Counted from the first letter of the stretch, positions 16,917 through 25,766 are shown. The stretch is DNA of 64,000 bases from Flavobacterium sp. (GCF_039595935.1 NZ_JBCNKR010000004.1:743001-807000), one strand, 5' to 3'. Program-made: numbers and translations. The notes: generated from the sequence alone by a model not told the origin.

Positions 16917-18224
16917 ATGTTGGAAAGCAGTTTTGGTTTGGGATTCTTTTTAAAAAGACCCAAAATAGAAAGTAAAGAATGGATTGTGTATTTCAGAATA
17001 ACTGTTGACGGTATCCGTAAGGAAAGCTCAACCAAAAGAAAATGGGATAGTACACGATGGGATCAAAGGTTCGAAAGAGCGGTCGGCTCAAAGGAAGATG
17101 CAAAGTCGCTGAACTTCTTTTTGGATTCGCTGACTTTAAAAATCAATGAAATCAAAACCGAAATGATGTACAGCGGCAAACTCATAACCGCTGAGAAAAT
17201 TATGGACGAGGTTCTCGGCAGGACAGCGCCGAAGATCAAGGTGCTCGAGGAATTTCAAAAGCATAATGATGAAATGGAGGCGCTTCTTGGAAAAGGCTAT
17301 GCAAAAGGCACCCTTGACCGGTTTACCATTACTAAAAACCATTTGACTGCGTTTATAAAATTCAAGCTTAAAAAGCACGATCTTGAATTTGCGGATTTGA
17401 ATCTTGAGTTTGTAAAGGATTTCGAGTTTTACCTTAGAACTGTACGCGACTGCAGCAACAACACCACCCTCAAATACATTGCAAATTTCAAAAAGATTGT
17501 AATCCGCGCCATTGATAAGGAGTTAATCACCAAGGACCCATTTAAGAACTTTAAGGGACGTAAAACGAAACTGGTAAAAAAACCACTCACCGCACAGGAA
17601 TTGTACGAACTTGAAAGTCATTATTTCACAACTGACAGGCTCAACGTAGTAAGGGATGTATTTGTCTTCCAATGCTACACTGGCCTGGCTTACATAGACG
17701 CTTATCAATTAAAGAAAACGGATATCAAAGAAGGCATTGATGGAAATCTATGGATTATGTCCGAAAGGCAGAAAACAAACTCATCATTTAATGTCCCTCT
17801 TCTTCCCCAAGCACTGAAAATAGTTGAAAAATATAAAGAGCACCCGCTGTGTATCCAGCGCGGAACCGTGCTTCCTGTTTCATCCAACCAGAAAATGAAT
17901 GAGTATCTAAAAGAGGTGGCAGTCTTGTGTGGCTTTCCTTTTACATTAAACACGCATATGGCCCGCCGTACATTTGGAAGCACTGTGACATTAAATAACA
18001 ACGTCCCTATTAATGTAGTTAAAGAACTGCTGGGTCATGCATCGGTAAAACAGACTGAGGCATATGCTATAACTGAGCAGGCTACAATCGGTCGTGAAAT
18101 GTCAATTCTGAATAAAAAGCTGAACAAAAACGCTTCCAAGATTTCAAAACCGGACTTAGCGGTTCTCGGAAGACTTGAAAAAGAAATCCAGGCAATTAAA
18201 AAGAAATACAACATAACTTCTTGA
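16917..18224 (+). CDS. int: Tyrosine recombinase (element integrase)
   Basis: The 435-residue integrase shows an N-terminal arm-binding domain (EWIVYFRITVDGIRK), a SAM-like core-binding domain (about 120-220) and a C-terminal catalytic domain. Visible catalytic residues are H347 and R350 in HMARR, the His of ELLGHAS (about 373) and the nucleophile Tyr of QTEAYA (about 382). The first catalytic Arg, expected in the CYTGLRY-type motif, is Ala here (CYTGLAYIDA, about residue 258). Loss of this Arg is known in Bacteroides CTnDOT-type integrases. Its place immediately after tRNA-Tyr indicates site-specific insertion there. Confidence 0.92.
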   Translation: MLESSFGLGFFLKRPKIESKEWIVYFRITVDGIRKESSTKRKWDSTRWDQRFERAVGSKEDAKSLNFFLDSLTLKINEIKTEMMYSGKLITAEKIMDEVLGRTAPKIKVLEEFQKHNDEMEALLGKGYAKGTLDRFTITKNHLTAFIKFKLKKHDLEFADLNLEFVKDFEFYLRTVRDCSNNTTLKYIANFKKIVIRAIDKELITKDPFKNFKGRKTKLVKKPLTAQELYELESHYFTTDRLNVVRDVFVFQCYTGLAYIDAYQLKKTDIKEGIDGNLWIMSERQKTNSSFNVPLLPQALKIVEKYKEHPLCIQRGTVLPVSSNQKMNEYLKEVAVLCGFPFTLNTHMARRTFGSTVTLNNNVPINVVKELLGHASVKQTEAYAITEQATIGREMSILNKKLNKNASKISKPDLAVLGRLEKEIQAIKKKYNITS

Positions 18225-18252
18225 AACTTGCTTTCAGATGGTAATTAAAATC

Positions 18253-18289
18253 AAAGAGGCTATCTCAACAATTCTGAGATAGCCTCTTT
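18253..18289. terminator. Bidirectional hairpin terminator after the integrase
   Basis: Stem AAAGAGGCTATCTCA/TGAGATAGCCTCTTT (18253-18267 and 18275-18289) with a T run on the plus strand. It also covers the stop codon (TGA, 18265-18267) of the convergent minus-strand HTH gene. Confidence 0.85.
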
Positions 18290-18585
18290 TTATATAGTTT
18301 AACTACACTTTTATAACCCGGATGATAAGACGGGCTGTATTTAATATAACCTAATTCCTGCAGCTGTTTAAAATATTTGTGATAAGTGGGTAGTGTATTT
18401 ACATGCGCCATTTCCATAATTTTACTTCGGCTGACTTGTATCCTCCTACCCTGCCCCTGTCTGTAACCCAATCCTAATATTGCCGTTAAAATTGACAAAT
18501 GCCACACATTAAGCTTTGGATCAGCAATATAAACTGAAAGATATTCCATGATATTGCTTTCTTTTAATTTCTTAGTCTTTTTCAT
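18265..18585 (-). CDS. Small winged-helix DNA-binding protein
   Basis: The start at 18585 (MKKTKKLKESN) is chosen because it sits just inside the end of the upstream gene; an in-frame ATG at 18633 also exists. The 106-residue product has a predicted winged helix (VSRSKIMEMAHVNTLPTYHK then LQELGYIKYSPSYHPG). The same pattern TYHKxxxxLxxxGYxxYxP occurs in the protein at 18931-19218, so they are paralogs. It is probably a regulator of the element or a replication/excision accessory factor; the target is unknown. Confidence 0.65.
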   Translation of the reverse strand: MKKTKKLKESNIMEYLSVYIADPKLNVWHLSILTAILGLGYRQGQGRRIQVSRSKIMEMAHVNTLPTYHKYFKQLQELGYIKYSPSYHPGYKSVVKLYKKRLSQNC

Positions 18586-18847
18586 CCCTAAAAAGTTTTT
18601 GAATATCTTCTCTATTGTAATAATAGGATCCAAGCACTTTCTTAAAACGTACTTTTTGTGATGTTCTAAGAGTCTGAACAGATCCGGCAGAAATGTCGAG
18701 CATCCTGCGGACAGCCTTACTTTTCAGCCACTCAGATTCCCTTTCAATATTTTCTGCATTAAAAGCTTCCGAAACCGCATTACGGATTGTATCGGTCATT
18801 AACAGTCCAAACTGCCTTAAATCGTCTTTTGTTATAAGTTCTTCCAT
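18572..18847 (-). CDS. Excisionase-like helix-turn-helix protein
   Basis: A 91-residue protein whose C-terminal half resembles the HTH_17/excisionase fold: SKAVRRMLDISAGSVQTLRTSQKVRFKKVLG is spread over positions 43-74, ending in SYYYNREDIQKLF, the wing typical of this family. Such proteins direct integrase toward excision or regulate transfer genes. It overlaps the downstream winged-helix gene by 14 bases, so they are translated together. Confidence 0.72.
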   Translation of the reverse strand: MEELITKDDLRQFGLLMTDTIRNAVSEAFNAENIERESEWLKSKAVRRMLDISAGSVQTLRTSQKVRFKKVLGSYYYNREDIQKLFRDEKD

Positions 18848-18930
18848 AAAATACCGGCTTAATGCGTTACAAAAAATTAAATCATATACTTAAAAAGATC
18901 ATCGTCATTCCAAAAAAATTGCCGCAAAGC

Positions 18931-19218
18931 TTACTCCAAATAAAAATAAACACTGCTTCTTTTGTTCTTATTCTTTGTCGGGACATAAATAAGATAACCG
19001 TAATCATCTAATTCGCGCATGCATTTATGATAAGTTTTTGGAGATACAACCTTAGCGATATTCTGGATTTCAATACTGTATGCCTGAATTGGATTTATAA
19101 AATTCCTGTTTGCGCGAAATTGAAGCAGGGCGGCAAAAATTGCAATGTGAGTTGTGCTGATTCTGAAATCATTTTCAATTGCCTGAAAAAATCCCGATAA
19201 AAGCTTAAAATCTTCCAT
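18931..19218 (-). CDS. Small winged-helix protein, paralog of the 18265 gene
   Basis: Start 19218 (MEDFKLLSGF) is preferred because the longer frame would run into the upstream gene. The 95-residue protein shows IQNIAKVVSPKTYHKCMRELDDYGYLIYVP in two helix and wing segments, sharing TYHKxxxxLxxxGYLIYxP with the protein at 18265-18585. It follows the upstream 343-residue gene by 22 bases. A DNA-binding role is inference. Confidence 0.6.
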   Translation of the reverse strand: MEDFKLLSGFFQAIENDFRISTTHIAIFAALLQFRANRNFINPIQAYSIEIQNIAKVVSPKTYHKCMRELDDYGYLIYVPTKNKNKRSSVYFYLE

Positions 19219-19240
19219 AACTCTATAAGATAAATAAACA

Positions 19241-20272
19241 TCACATATGATGAGATTTTTTTGCGGTCTGAGTCTCAATATTGTGCTGTGGTTTCAGCAG
19301 CGGGCTAATTTTACAGCCGCTTTTAATTTCTCCCAGACTAAGTTTCTGCATTCTGTCATTATAAAAATTCAAGGTTTTAAACCGTGGATTTGCTTCCAAA
19401 AAAACCTTCATTTCTCTCCCTTGTATCATAAAAGCAACTTCTTCCCTCTTCCCCTTTTTCAAAGAATCGACCAGGGATTCGAATGTCTCATAGTCATCAT
19501 TTTTAAGAGGAACAGTCCTTAAAGCATTGCTTACATTGTATCCATACGATTCTGGAAATTCATGCATCCTATAATTGTCATTAAGATCCCTGTCGTTGAA
19601 GCTAAACTGTTTCCAGGTTCCGCTTTTTAGAACTGCTCTTCCTGCAAGCATTTCGTATGCTTCAGCTGCGCTGAAGCCCTCAGATTTTTCATTCTTAAAG
19701 TAATGTGTACATCGGCTGGATGGCGACGAATCTGTATAAAGAATTGATCTGAATCCATCAAATTGGTAAGCCCCCTGCGCATCTTTTACAAATTGAAGTG
19801 AATGTTCAAGTCTTTCATTCTCTGAGATGTGATAAGAAACAGGAACAGTAAAATTTAACAGCTGTTCCTTCATATTCGCCAATACTTTGCCATAAGCCTC
19901 ATGAAAACCGCATTTTATCAACTGTTCCTCTAAAGTTTTCTTGTTTAATTCCAGATCTTTAAGATAATCCTGTTTATCTATCCTTTCAAAAACAACAGCA
20001 CTAAGCGCTCCATTTACAAGCCTAACAATGATATTGGGATAGACTTGATGCTTCAATTTGTTATATTCATGCTTAAGAAACCTGAGAGTTATTTTTTCAT
20101 CTACAGCTTTCGTCTTTTCATATTTAAAAAGTAACATCTTAAAAAATTTCAGTTTCTCTATGCCACAAGAGCGTTCTATATTAGGGCTGTTCTGAAATAG
20201 AAATTTTAATTTTTCTTCCTTGGACTGCCACACTTTTATCTCATTTTCTACTCGATTGTTTTCAGAAGACAT
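19241..20272 (-). CDS. Element-conserved hypothetical protein, paralog of the next gene
   Basis: A 343-residue soluble, charged protein of unknown function. Its C-terminal half (KKGKREEVAFMIQGREMKVF, then EANPRFKTLNFYNDRMQKL) aligns by eye with that of the neighbour at 20300-21112. It also shares AYEMLAGRAV-like and HYF/YGY segments with it. The two form a tandem pair in the same operon, just downstream of traN. Such proteins occur next to tra genes in Bacteroidota elements; the function is not known. Confidence 0.6.
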   Translation of the reverse strand: MSSENNRVENEIKVWQSKEEKLKFLFQNSPNIERSCGIEKLKFFKMLLFKYEKTKAVDEKITLRFLKHEYNKLKHQVYPNIIVRLVNGALSAVVFERIDKQDYLKDLELNKKTLEEQLIKCGFHEAYGKVLANMKEQLLNFTVPVSYHISENERLEHSLQFVKDAQGAYQFDGFRSILYTDSSPSSRCTHYFKNEKSEGFSAAEAYEMLAGRAVLKSGTWKQFSFNDRDLNDNYRMHEFPESYGYNVSNALRTVPLKNDDYETFESLVDSLKKGKREEVAFMIQGREMKVFLEANPRFKTLNFYNDRMQKLSLGEIKSGCKISPLLKPQHNIETQTAKKSHHM

Positions 20273-20299
20273 AACTCAGTTTTAATTTATTTAAGCACC

Positions 20300-21112
20300 T
20301 TAAACCGATCTGCCCGCTTTTTTTGAACGGGAATTAATTTTTTTTTCTTTCTGAGAGGTCTCATCGGAATTGTCAGCCAGGTCTGCGCTCTTTCCTTTGG
20401 ACTGCGACTGCTTCTCGTTCTTGCTTTCACGGTCATTTATTCTCTGCAGAGAAGAATCATAAACCTTAATAGTCTTAAACTGGGGATTAGCTTCCACAAA
20501 CTGTTTTCTCTCCTCTCCTCCTACCACAAAAGTTACGGACTGTAGATTGCCTTTTTTCAGAGAGTTCATCAAATCTTCCTTGTACTGAGGTGTCAGAAGT
20601 TCTTTTATCGAATGCTTTTCCAGCGAAGCTTCCAGATCATATCCATAGTTCTGATGATAATGCTGAAGCTTGAAATTTCCACGGTCGTCACTTTCTTTGA
20701 AGTCCATACGAATCCAGCAATTATAGGCTTCACCGTCCTTATTCTTTAAATCCTTATTGACCGATCTGCCCTCCATCAAATTATACGCCTCTTTGAGAGT
20801 GATGCTGGTATTATCATTGTTAATATAAAAAATCTGTTCCAATCCCGGCTTATTATCCTCTTTTTGTAGATTAACCTGATAGGAATTGAAAAAATACATA
20901 TCGCTCTGGTCGGACTTTTTAAAATTCAGTTCAACAGTGACTGTATCTTTGTTAGGGACACCATTGTTCATAATACCGGTATGCATTAATTTAAAATCCT
21001 TATCCCCCTTCTGAATATTCTCTCTTAATTCAGCATCAAAAGTTTCTCCGAATCCAGTATATTTTAACTGGTCTTTCAGATACTGTACATTTTTCTCGTT
21101 CATGATATTCAC
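20300..21112 (-). CDS. Element-conserved hypothetical protein, paralog of the 19241 gene
   Basis: A 270-residue soluble protein with the repeated core KKGNLQSVTFVVGGEERKQF and EANPQFKTIKVYDSSLQRI, nearly identical in pattern to its downstream neighbour, plus a Lys/Ser-rich tail (SKNEKQSQSKGKSADL). The tail suggests nucleic-acid binding or disorder. Met4 (21103) is an alternative start. It begins 18 bases after traN ends, so it belongs to the tra transcript. Confidence 0.6.
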   Translation of the reverse strand: MNIMNEKNVQYLKDQLKYTGFGETFDAELRENIQKGDKDFKLMHTGIMNNGVPNKDTVTVELNFKKSDQSDMYFFNSYQVNLQKEDNKPGLEQIFYINNDNTSITLKEAYNLMEGRSVNKDLKNKDGEAYNCWIRMDFKESDDRGNFKLQHYHQNYGYDLEASLEKHSIKELLTPQYKEDLMNSLKKGNLQSVTFVVGGEERKQFVEANPQFKTIKVYDSSLQRINDRESKNEKQSQSKGKSADLADNSDETSQKEKKINSRSKKAGRSV

Positions 21113-21130
21113 ATTTAAAATTAGTACTGA

Positions 21131-21961
21131 TTATAGGTTACCCAGTATTTCAAGATTAACCAGGTGCCTGTTTTTTATGTTAAGTTCCAGATGCCTGCCT
21201 CCATTTTTCTCAAAGACCTGCATTGTGAATTTCTTCTTTTCCGGTATCGTAAATTTAGCTATGGCAAAAACTACTGTAGTTTCAGATTTATCGGAAATCC
21301 TGCTAAATTCTCCGGTGCATAAAAGCGGTGTCATTTCTATTTCCTGAGCTGCAGTTCTTTTGGATTTTTTCTGGTCTCGGATAAAAAAACGAAGTTGGTC
21401 CACATCGTAATTAATTCTGGAATCATTCCCTAAAACCAATCTGAAATACATCACGTCCTGATGAATAAAAATGCCGTCAACCTTAAACTCAATTTCTGCA
21501 TTTTTTGAACCCAGTCCGCTTACCTTATTTTTCTTGGATAGAGCAAACAGGGCATATTCTTTTATTTCTTTCTGGTTTTCGTTCTCAAGGGAAAACAGCA
21601 GCGATTTATCGTCACCAATTCGTAACCGTGCATCCACATTTAATGTAGGACACAGATCATCAAAATTTAAAATGAAACTGTAAAGATTACCGTCGGAAGT
21701 TACAACAGTCAGGTTAGTCTGTGGAAAATTCTGCTTGCCAGCTTTAAGAAGCAGGATATTTTCAACTCCCTTTGCTTTCTGTACCAGAACATCACGGCTT
21801 CCGATATCAAGGCTTTTTACTGCATACGGAAATAAAATACTGGTGGTTTTTGTATAGCTAAGCTGTATATTATTAAATTCGGCTTTAGCATCATACTGTG
21901 CAGAAACTGAAAAACCAGCCAGAAAAATAAATGTGATAATTAGTGTCTCTAAATTTTTCAT
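21131..21961 (-). CDS. traN: Conjugative transposon protein TraN
   Basis: The 276-residue protein has a signal peptide (ITFIFLAGFSVSAQ) and the beta-rich TraN/DUF4138 body with KTTSILFPYAVKSLDIGS near the N-terminus, the hallmark of Bacteroidota TraN. It is a periplasmic/outer-membrane component of the mating channel, comparable to VirB9. It follows traM by 17 bases. Length is slightly short of the roughly 300 residues usual in the family. Confidence 0.88.
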   Translation of the reverse strand: MKNLETLIITFIFLAGFSVSAQYDAKAEFNNIQLSYTKTTSILFPYAVKSLDIGSRDVLVQKAKGVENILLLKAGKQNFPQTNLTVVTSDGNLYSFILNFDDLCPTLNVDARLRIGDDKSLLFSLENENQKEIKEYALFALSKKNKVSGLGSKNAEIEFKVDGIFIHQDVMYFRLVLGNDSRINYDVDQLRFFIRDQKKSKRTAAQEIEMTPLLCTGEFSRISDKSETTVVFAIAKFTIPEKKKFTMQVFEKNGGRHLELNIKNRHLVNLEILGNL

Positions 21962-21978
21962 TTTCTTTTAGTTTAAAG

Positions 21979-23265
21979 TTATTGTTCATTCTTTTCTTTT
22001 TCATCGTAGAGAAGCACTTTGTAACCTGCCTTGACTGCTACTTTTATCAGCTTAACTTTCCTGCTTAAAAGTGATTTGGCTGCCTCCACTCCCATTCCTG
22101 CCGCCTGAGCTCCCCAAGAATCACTGACTCCTGCCAGTCCAATACTCTGCATGGACCTGTCAGCGGATGCTTTTGCTACATCCCTGTTTATGGTTCCAGG
22201 AATGTAAATGCCTTTAATGCCGTCTATATCAAAGACGGATAGTTCAACCGGGAAAATGGAATTCTGGTATTTTATGGTATTGATCTTTATTTCAAGCCTT
22301 TCTCCCTTAAGTGACGCTGTCCCAAAAACGAAACTGTTTTTTGGAATTAGTACGCCATTGATAAAAACGTCACTTGCAAGTCTGATTTTTACAATAGAAC
22401 CGTTGACAATCGTCTGCGTTTCATGAACAGCTGCCTCAACTGCGTTCTGATTTTGTTCATCGTTGATTTCACCATCAAGCGAATAAAATGAATTTGCTGA
22501 CTGCTCATAATTTACTTTGTTGGTCTGAAGAGAGCTCAGGTTTTGCTCTTCAGCTTTTCTGTTCACTGAAAAAACTTTTCCTTTTTGAAGCTTTGAGTTC
22601 TGACGCAGTTTCTCCTGTACACGTTCTGGGTGCTGGATATCCAGAATATTTTCCAGCATGCCGCCAAGCTGGGCAAGTTCAGGATCAGGCTCAGAAGGCG
22701 CACTCATGACTGCCATGAGCTGTTCAAGATTTTTTAACTCGGCTGATTCACCGTCAGGCATTTTCTGGTACTGAAATTCCCTCATATCCTGACCGCTCTG
22801 ATATTCTTTTGGAGGCTCCGCAATAGCTTTCTGGAGCGCTTCAAGTTTCTGGTACATCTTCTTTTCATTCTCTGGTTTTAGATAGTCTGTTTTCAGTCCG
22901 TTTTGTTTATCATTCCATGCAACCTCATCCGTATCAAAAAAACGTTTTGATTCAAGATTATCATTATCTTCCGCACCAACCGAATAATTAGGATCTTTCT
23001 TTTTTTGTTCCTGCAGTTTTATAGAATCAATTGATGCCTGGTCATAATAGCTCATTTTATCCAAACTGGAATCTTCCTTTAGTTTTGGATTTGGAAGCAG
23101 CATATTAAATCCTTTTTTTTCAGTTCCTGAAATTGGATTTTCTGTTCCTTTGCCTCCTCCAAGCACCCAGAACAGCATGGTTATAAATGGAAGAACAAGC
23201 AGTGGAAGAACCAGCATCATACTGCGATTCTTTATCTCTCTGGTTGAAAGTGTTTTATGTTCCAT
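21979..23265 (-). CDS. traM: Conjugative transposon protein TraM
   Basis: The 428-residue protein begins with a conserved cytoplasmic stretch (LSTREIKNRSMMLVLPLLVL), one membrane helix (about 15-36) and a long charged periplasmic region, then a VirB10-like C-terminal domain (VKIRLASDVFINGVLIPKN and FVFGTASLKGERL). TraM bridges inner and outer membrane in the mating apparatus. It overlaps the upstream traL-like gene by 34 bases and precedes traN by 17, so the operon is tight. Confidence 0.9.
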   Translation of the reverse strand: MEHKTLSTREIKNRSMMLVLPLLVLPFITMLFWVLGGGKGTENPISGTEKKGFNMLLPNPKLKEDSSLDKMSYYDQASIDSIKLQEQKKKDPNYSVGAEDNDNLESKRFFDTDEVAWNDKQNGLKTDYLKPENEKKMYQKLEALQKAIAEPPKEYQSGQDMREFQYQKMPDGESAELKNLEQLMAVMSAPSEPDPELAQLGGMLENILDIQHPERVQEKLRQNSKLQKGKVFSVNRKAEEQNLSSLQTNKVNYEQSANSFYSLDGEINDEQNQNAVEAAVHETQTIVNGSIVKIRLASDVFINGVLIPKNSFVFGTASLKGERLEIKINTIKYQNSIFPVELSVFDIDGIKGIYIPGTINRDVAKASADRSMQSIGLAGVSDSWGAQAAGMGVEAAKSLLSRKVKLIKVAVKAGYKVLLYDEKEKNEQ

Positions 23266-23639
23266 AATCTTATTTTTTTATAGTTAGATGAATTAGTTTC
23301 CTTGAGATTCGGACTGCTGGTAAAATCTTCAGCGTTGGAATTTTGATTTTTAGACCAATCGATTAAGTCTGCTGCATTTATCACACTATCAATATATCTG
23401 CTGATATTGGATCTCTCAGCATATTTGTTAAATGGCAGATCCAGAGAATGCATATGGCCTACCTCATCACCATAAGCATGCTTAAGCACTTTTACTGCAT
23501 CAATGTTCATTGATTTTTGACTTTCTGACAGAAAACCGCTCAATGCGTTATAAACACATAAAATCGTTCCAAGGGCCGCAAAAATGATTACTGAAAACTT
23601 AAGCTGTGAATTTGAAAGGTCTCTAGTCAGCCTATTCAT
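23232..23639 (-). CDS. traL: TraL-like small membrane protein
   Basis: The start at 23639 (MNRLTRDLSNSQLKFS) is chosen because 28 residues upstream of it are basic and would overlap traK; it gives a 135-residue protein. There is one membrane helix (FSVIIFAALGTILCVYNALSGF). It occupies the position of traL between traK and traM, and that position, more than sequence, supports the name. It overlaps traM by 34 bases. Confidence 0.6.
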   Translation of the reverse strand: MNRLTRDLSNSQLKFSVIIFAALGTILCVYNALSGFLSESQKSMNIDAVKVLKHAYGDEVGHMHSLDLPFNKYAERSNISRYIDSVINAADLIDWSKNQNSNAEDFTSSPNLKETNSSNYKKIRLWNIKHFQPER

Positions 23640-23719
23640 TTTTTTTACCCACCAGAATCTGATTATCATATATGACCTTGAAGACTTTACATTCTGTCTT
23701 TGTTTTCGCATCAGACTTC

Positions 23720-24343
23720 TCATGGCTTTCTGTTTACTGTTCCAAGATCTTTGTTCTCAAGAGTATTGAAGCGTTCAATCAGAAAACCATGCGGATTATT
23801 ATCGCTCCTTGAAACATTTCGAAGCGTTCCTTCCGTAATCAGATTTCTGTTCAATATGCTTGTTGTCCTTATGATGTTCTGCCGGGCAAAGCACTTAAAG
23901 CGGTAGGGATATTCATTAATATCAAAGCTTACGCTGTCTACAATAACAGTCTGGCTGATATTTCCTGATATAATTCCCGAATAATATCCGTTTTCTTTTA
24001 AATCATCGTATATGCGCTTGACAGAATTATCAGCCAGATACAGGGCCTTGGTAACATTGGCTTTAATTACTTTATCATCTGGGTCAAGGCTGAAGAAAAA
24101 CTGATGGAATGTCCTGACATGATCCCTTGCTTCAACAGGTACATTATCCTTACGGTCTGATGCAAATGCCTCAAGCGCTTTTCCATTTGCCAGGATGTAA
24201 ACCTTGTCTTCCATTAAAGCAATAGAGCTGAAACTTTTATACAATGCATAACAGGTTATGGCAGCGCAAGCAAGAACGACCAGCATAGTAAATCCCCTGA
24301 CATGGCGGAAAGCCGTATCTAAATTTTTCATCTTCGTAAACAT
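23720..24343 (-). CDS. traK: Conjugative transposon protein TraK
   Basis: The 207-residue protein has one N-terminal membrane helix (GFTMLVVLACAAITCYAL) followed by the conserved VYILANGKALEAFASDRKDN and VEARDHVRTFHQFFFSLDPDD segments of TraK, a VirB8-like inner-membrane assembly factor with a periplasmic domain. Met5 (24331) is an alternative start. It lies 12 bases after the truncated traJ. Confidence 0.9.
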   Translation of the reverse strand: MFTKMKNLDTAFRHVRGFTMLVVLACAAITCYALYKSFSSIALMEDKVYILANGKALEAFASDRKDNVPVEARDHVRTFHQFFFSLDPDDKVIKANVTKALYLADNSVKRIYDDLKENGYYSGIISGNISQTVIVDSVSFDINEYPYRFKCFARQNIIRTTSILNRNLITEGTLRNVSRSDNNPHGFLIERFNTLENKDLGTVNRKP

Positions 24344-24355
24344 AATCTAGTGTAT

Positions 24356-24960
24356 TTAACTTTTAGAATTTCCTTTGAGCCTGTCACTCATATAATTTCC
24401 CTTTTCTTCAAAATAAGGCGAAGCAGCTGCTGAAGATGACATGCTCTGGCTCATTCTGCCTGCTGCATTTCCCATTGAATCCATTACCATTCCTGCTCCT
24501 GTGGCAGCTCCTCCAATCACTGAGGAAGTCGATCCGCCAAACAGGCTTGTCACTTTCTGTCCCAATGCGCTTCCTCCTGATGCATGCACGATATAATTGG
24601 CCACAGAAGGCACAGTAAAGTACCCCACAATTCCTATAATCATGAAAATTAAGTAGCCGATATCGGTCCTGCTGAAAAAAGTATCTCCCGCAGTATTAAT
24701 CTGTGAGATATCAAGCCTCAGCATCTGTTCCTGAATCTTCCCGATAATGCTTCCGAAAATGTTGGCAACGGGAAGCCAGAGATAAATGTTTATATACCTG
24801 GCAAGCCAGACCGTCAGGGTATGCTGGAATCCGTCAAAGACTGCGATTCCAAATACCAGTGGCCCTAAGATGGACAGCACTACAAGCTGAAATGTTCTGA
24901 GAGTATCAATACACAATGAAGAAGCTTCGAAGAGAATTCTCAGAATTTCGCTAACCCGGA
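24356..24960 (-). pseudogene. traJ: Truncated traJ, 3' half only
   Basis: The reading frame is TraJ-like from its upstream limit (VRVSEILRILFEASS at about 24917-24961) through IDTLRTFQLVVLSILGPLVFG and YINIYLWLPVANIFGSIIGK to a Gly/Ser-rich tail. Full TraJ proteins are multi-pass inner-membrane proteins of about 300-350 residues; about 200 remain and the N-terminal membrane segments are gone. At 24958-24961 the similarity stops and the plus-strand S9 peptidase fragment begins. The first in-frame ATG is at 24916 (MCIDTLRTF), giving a 186-residue fragment that could still be translated. This truncation alone should impair mating-pore assembly. Confidence 0.85.
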
Positions 24961-24961
24961 C
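24955..24961. other. Deletion or recombination junction
   Basis: traJ homology reading leftward begins at about 24960, and S9 peptidase homology reading rightward begins at about 24958, so two truncated genes abut within a few bases. No insertion sequence, inverted repeat or target duplication is visible at the join. Confidence 0.7.
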
Positions 24962-25449
24962 TTATGGGACATTCTTTTGGAGGCTATGAGACTGCATACA
25001 TTTCAGGTAAGACTGATATATTTGCAGCTTCGGTTGCTGGTGCTGCCCCGATAGATCTGAACAGTTTCTACCATGCGATTAACTGGCGTACCGGAAAACC
25101 CCATATGATAAAGTTTAATATTGGACAGTTTAGATTAGGAGTTTCTGCTTATGAAATGCCTCTTACTTATTTAAATAATTCGCCGCTGAACAATGTAGAA
25201 AACATCAACAAACCGCTTCTTTTTTGGAGTGGAAAAAATGACCAGCAGGTTGACTGGCATCAAAGTATTGAACTTTATCTTGCAATGCATCGTCTTGAGA
25301 AAAACAATATAATGCTCCTTTATCCAGAAGAAGAACATTCATTTTCGGATCCATACAACCAAAAGGATCTTTCAATTAGAATACTGCAGTGGTTCAATCA
25401 CTTTCTTAAAAATGAAAAGGCGTTTGAATGGATTGAAAATCGTGGATAA
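24958..25449 (+). pseudogene. Truncated S9 prolyl-oligopeptidase-family gene, 3' part
   Basis: From GGA CTT ATG at 24958 the frame reads GLMGHSFGGYETAYI, the nucleophile elbow of S9 serine peptidases (Ser in GHSFGG), then the catalytic Asp region (LLFWSGKNDQQVDWHQS) and the His (YPEEEHSF). The N-terminal propeller and several hundred residues are missing, and an in-frame TAA lies just upstream at 24952. The remaining ORF from ATG 24964 (161 residues) still holds the triad but lacks the usual fold support. It ends at a hairpin terminator. Confidence 0.85.
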
Positions 25450-25458
25450 TAAAATATA

Positions 25459-25485
25459 CAATGCAGTTCATTTAGAACTGCATTG
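25459..25485 (+). terminator. Terminator after the peptidase fragment
   Basis: Perfect 11-bp stem CAATGCAGTTC/GAACTGCATTG with a 5-base loop and a CTTTT tail. Confidence 0.75.
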
Positions 25486-25508
25486 CTTTTAATGATTGTT
25501 TAAATTAA

Positions 25509-25766
25509 TTATGGCATATAAAGTGTCTCCCCACAATTATTCGCTTTACCAAAAGCAGTCTGTCCATTTGCTTTACAAATTGGATTATTGCTATTGTCAG
25601 AACATTGCACTTGGACATCACAGACACCTGACAGGCTGTTGATATAACCGTCACGAGGTGCTAATTTCGATGCACTTTGCATAGAGGTGGTGAAGAACGC
25701 ACCTGAAATTCCTAATACTACCGCAGCAGTAAAAGGCATGGTCGATTTTAAAAATGTCTTTTTCAT
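25509..25766 (-). CDS. Cys-containing exported small protein, DUF6520-type
   Basis: Start 25766 (MKKTFLKSTMPFTAAVVLG) fits better than the upstream ATG because the signal-like segment then begins at the N-terminus. The 85-residue product has a hydrophobic N-terminal segment and a mature region with four Cys (GVCDVQVQCSD, NPICKANG, NNCGETL). This is the pattern I associate with DUF6520, a family of small Flavobacterium secreted peptides. It is encoded immediately downstream of a MauE-type redox protein, which may handle its thiols; that link is inference. Confidence 0.7.
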   Translation of the reverse strand: MKKTFLKSTMPFTAAVVLGISGAFFTTSMQSASKLAPRDGYINSLSGVCDVQVQCSDNSNNPICKANGQTAFGKANNCGETLYMP

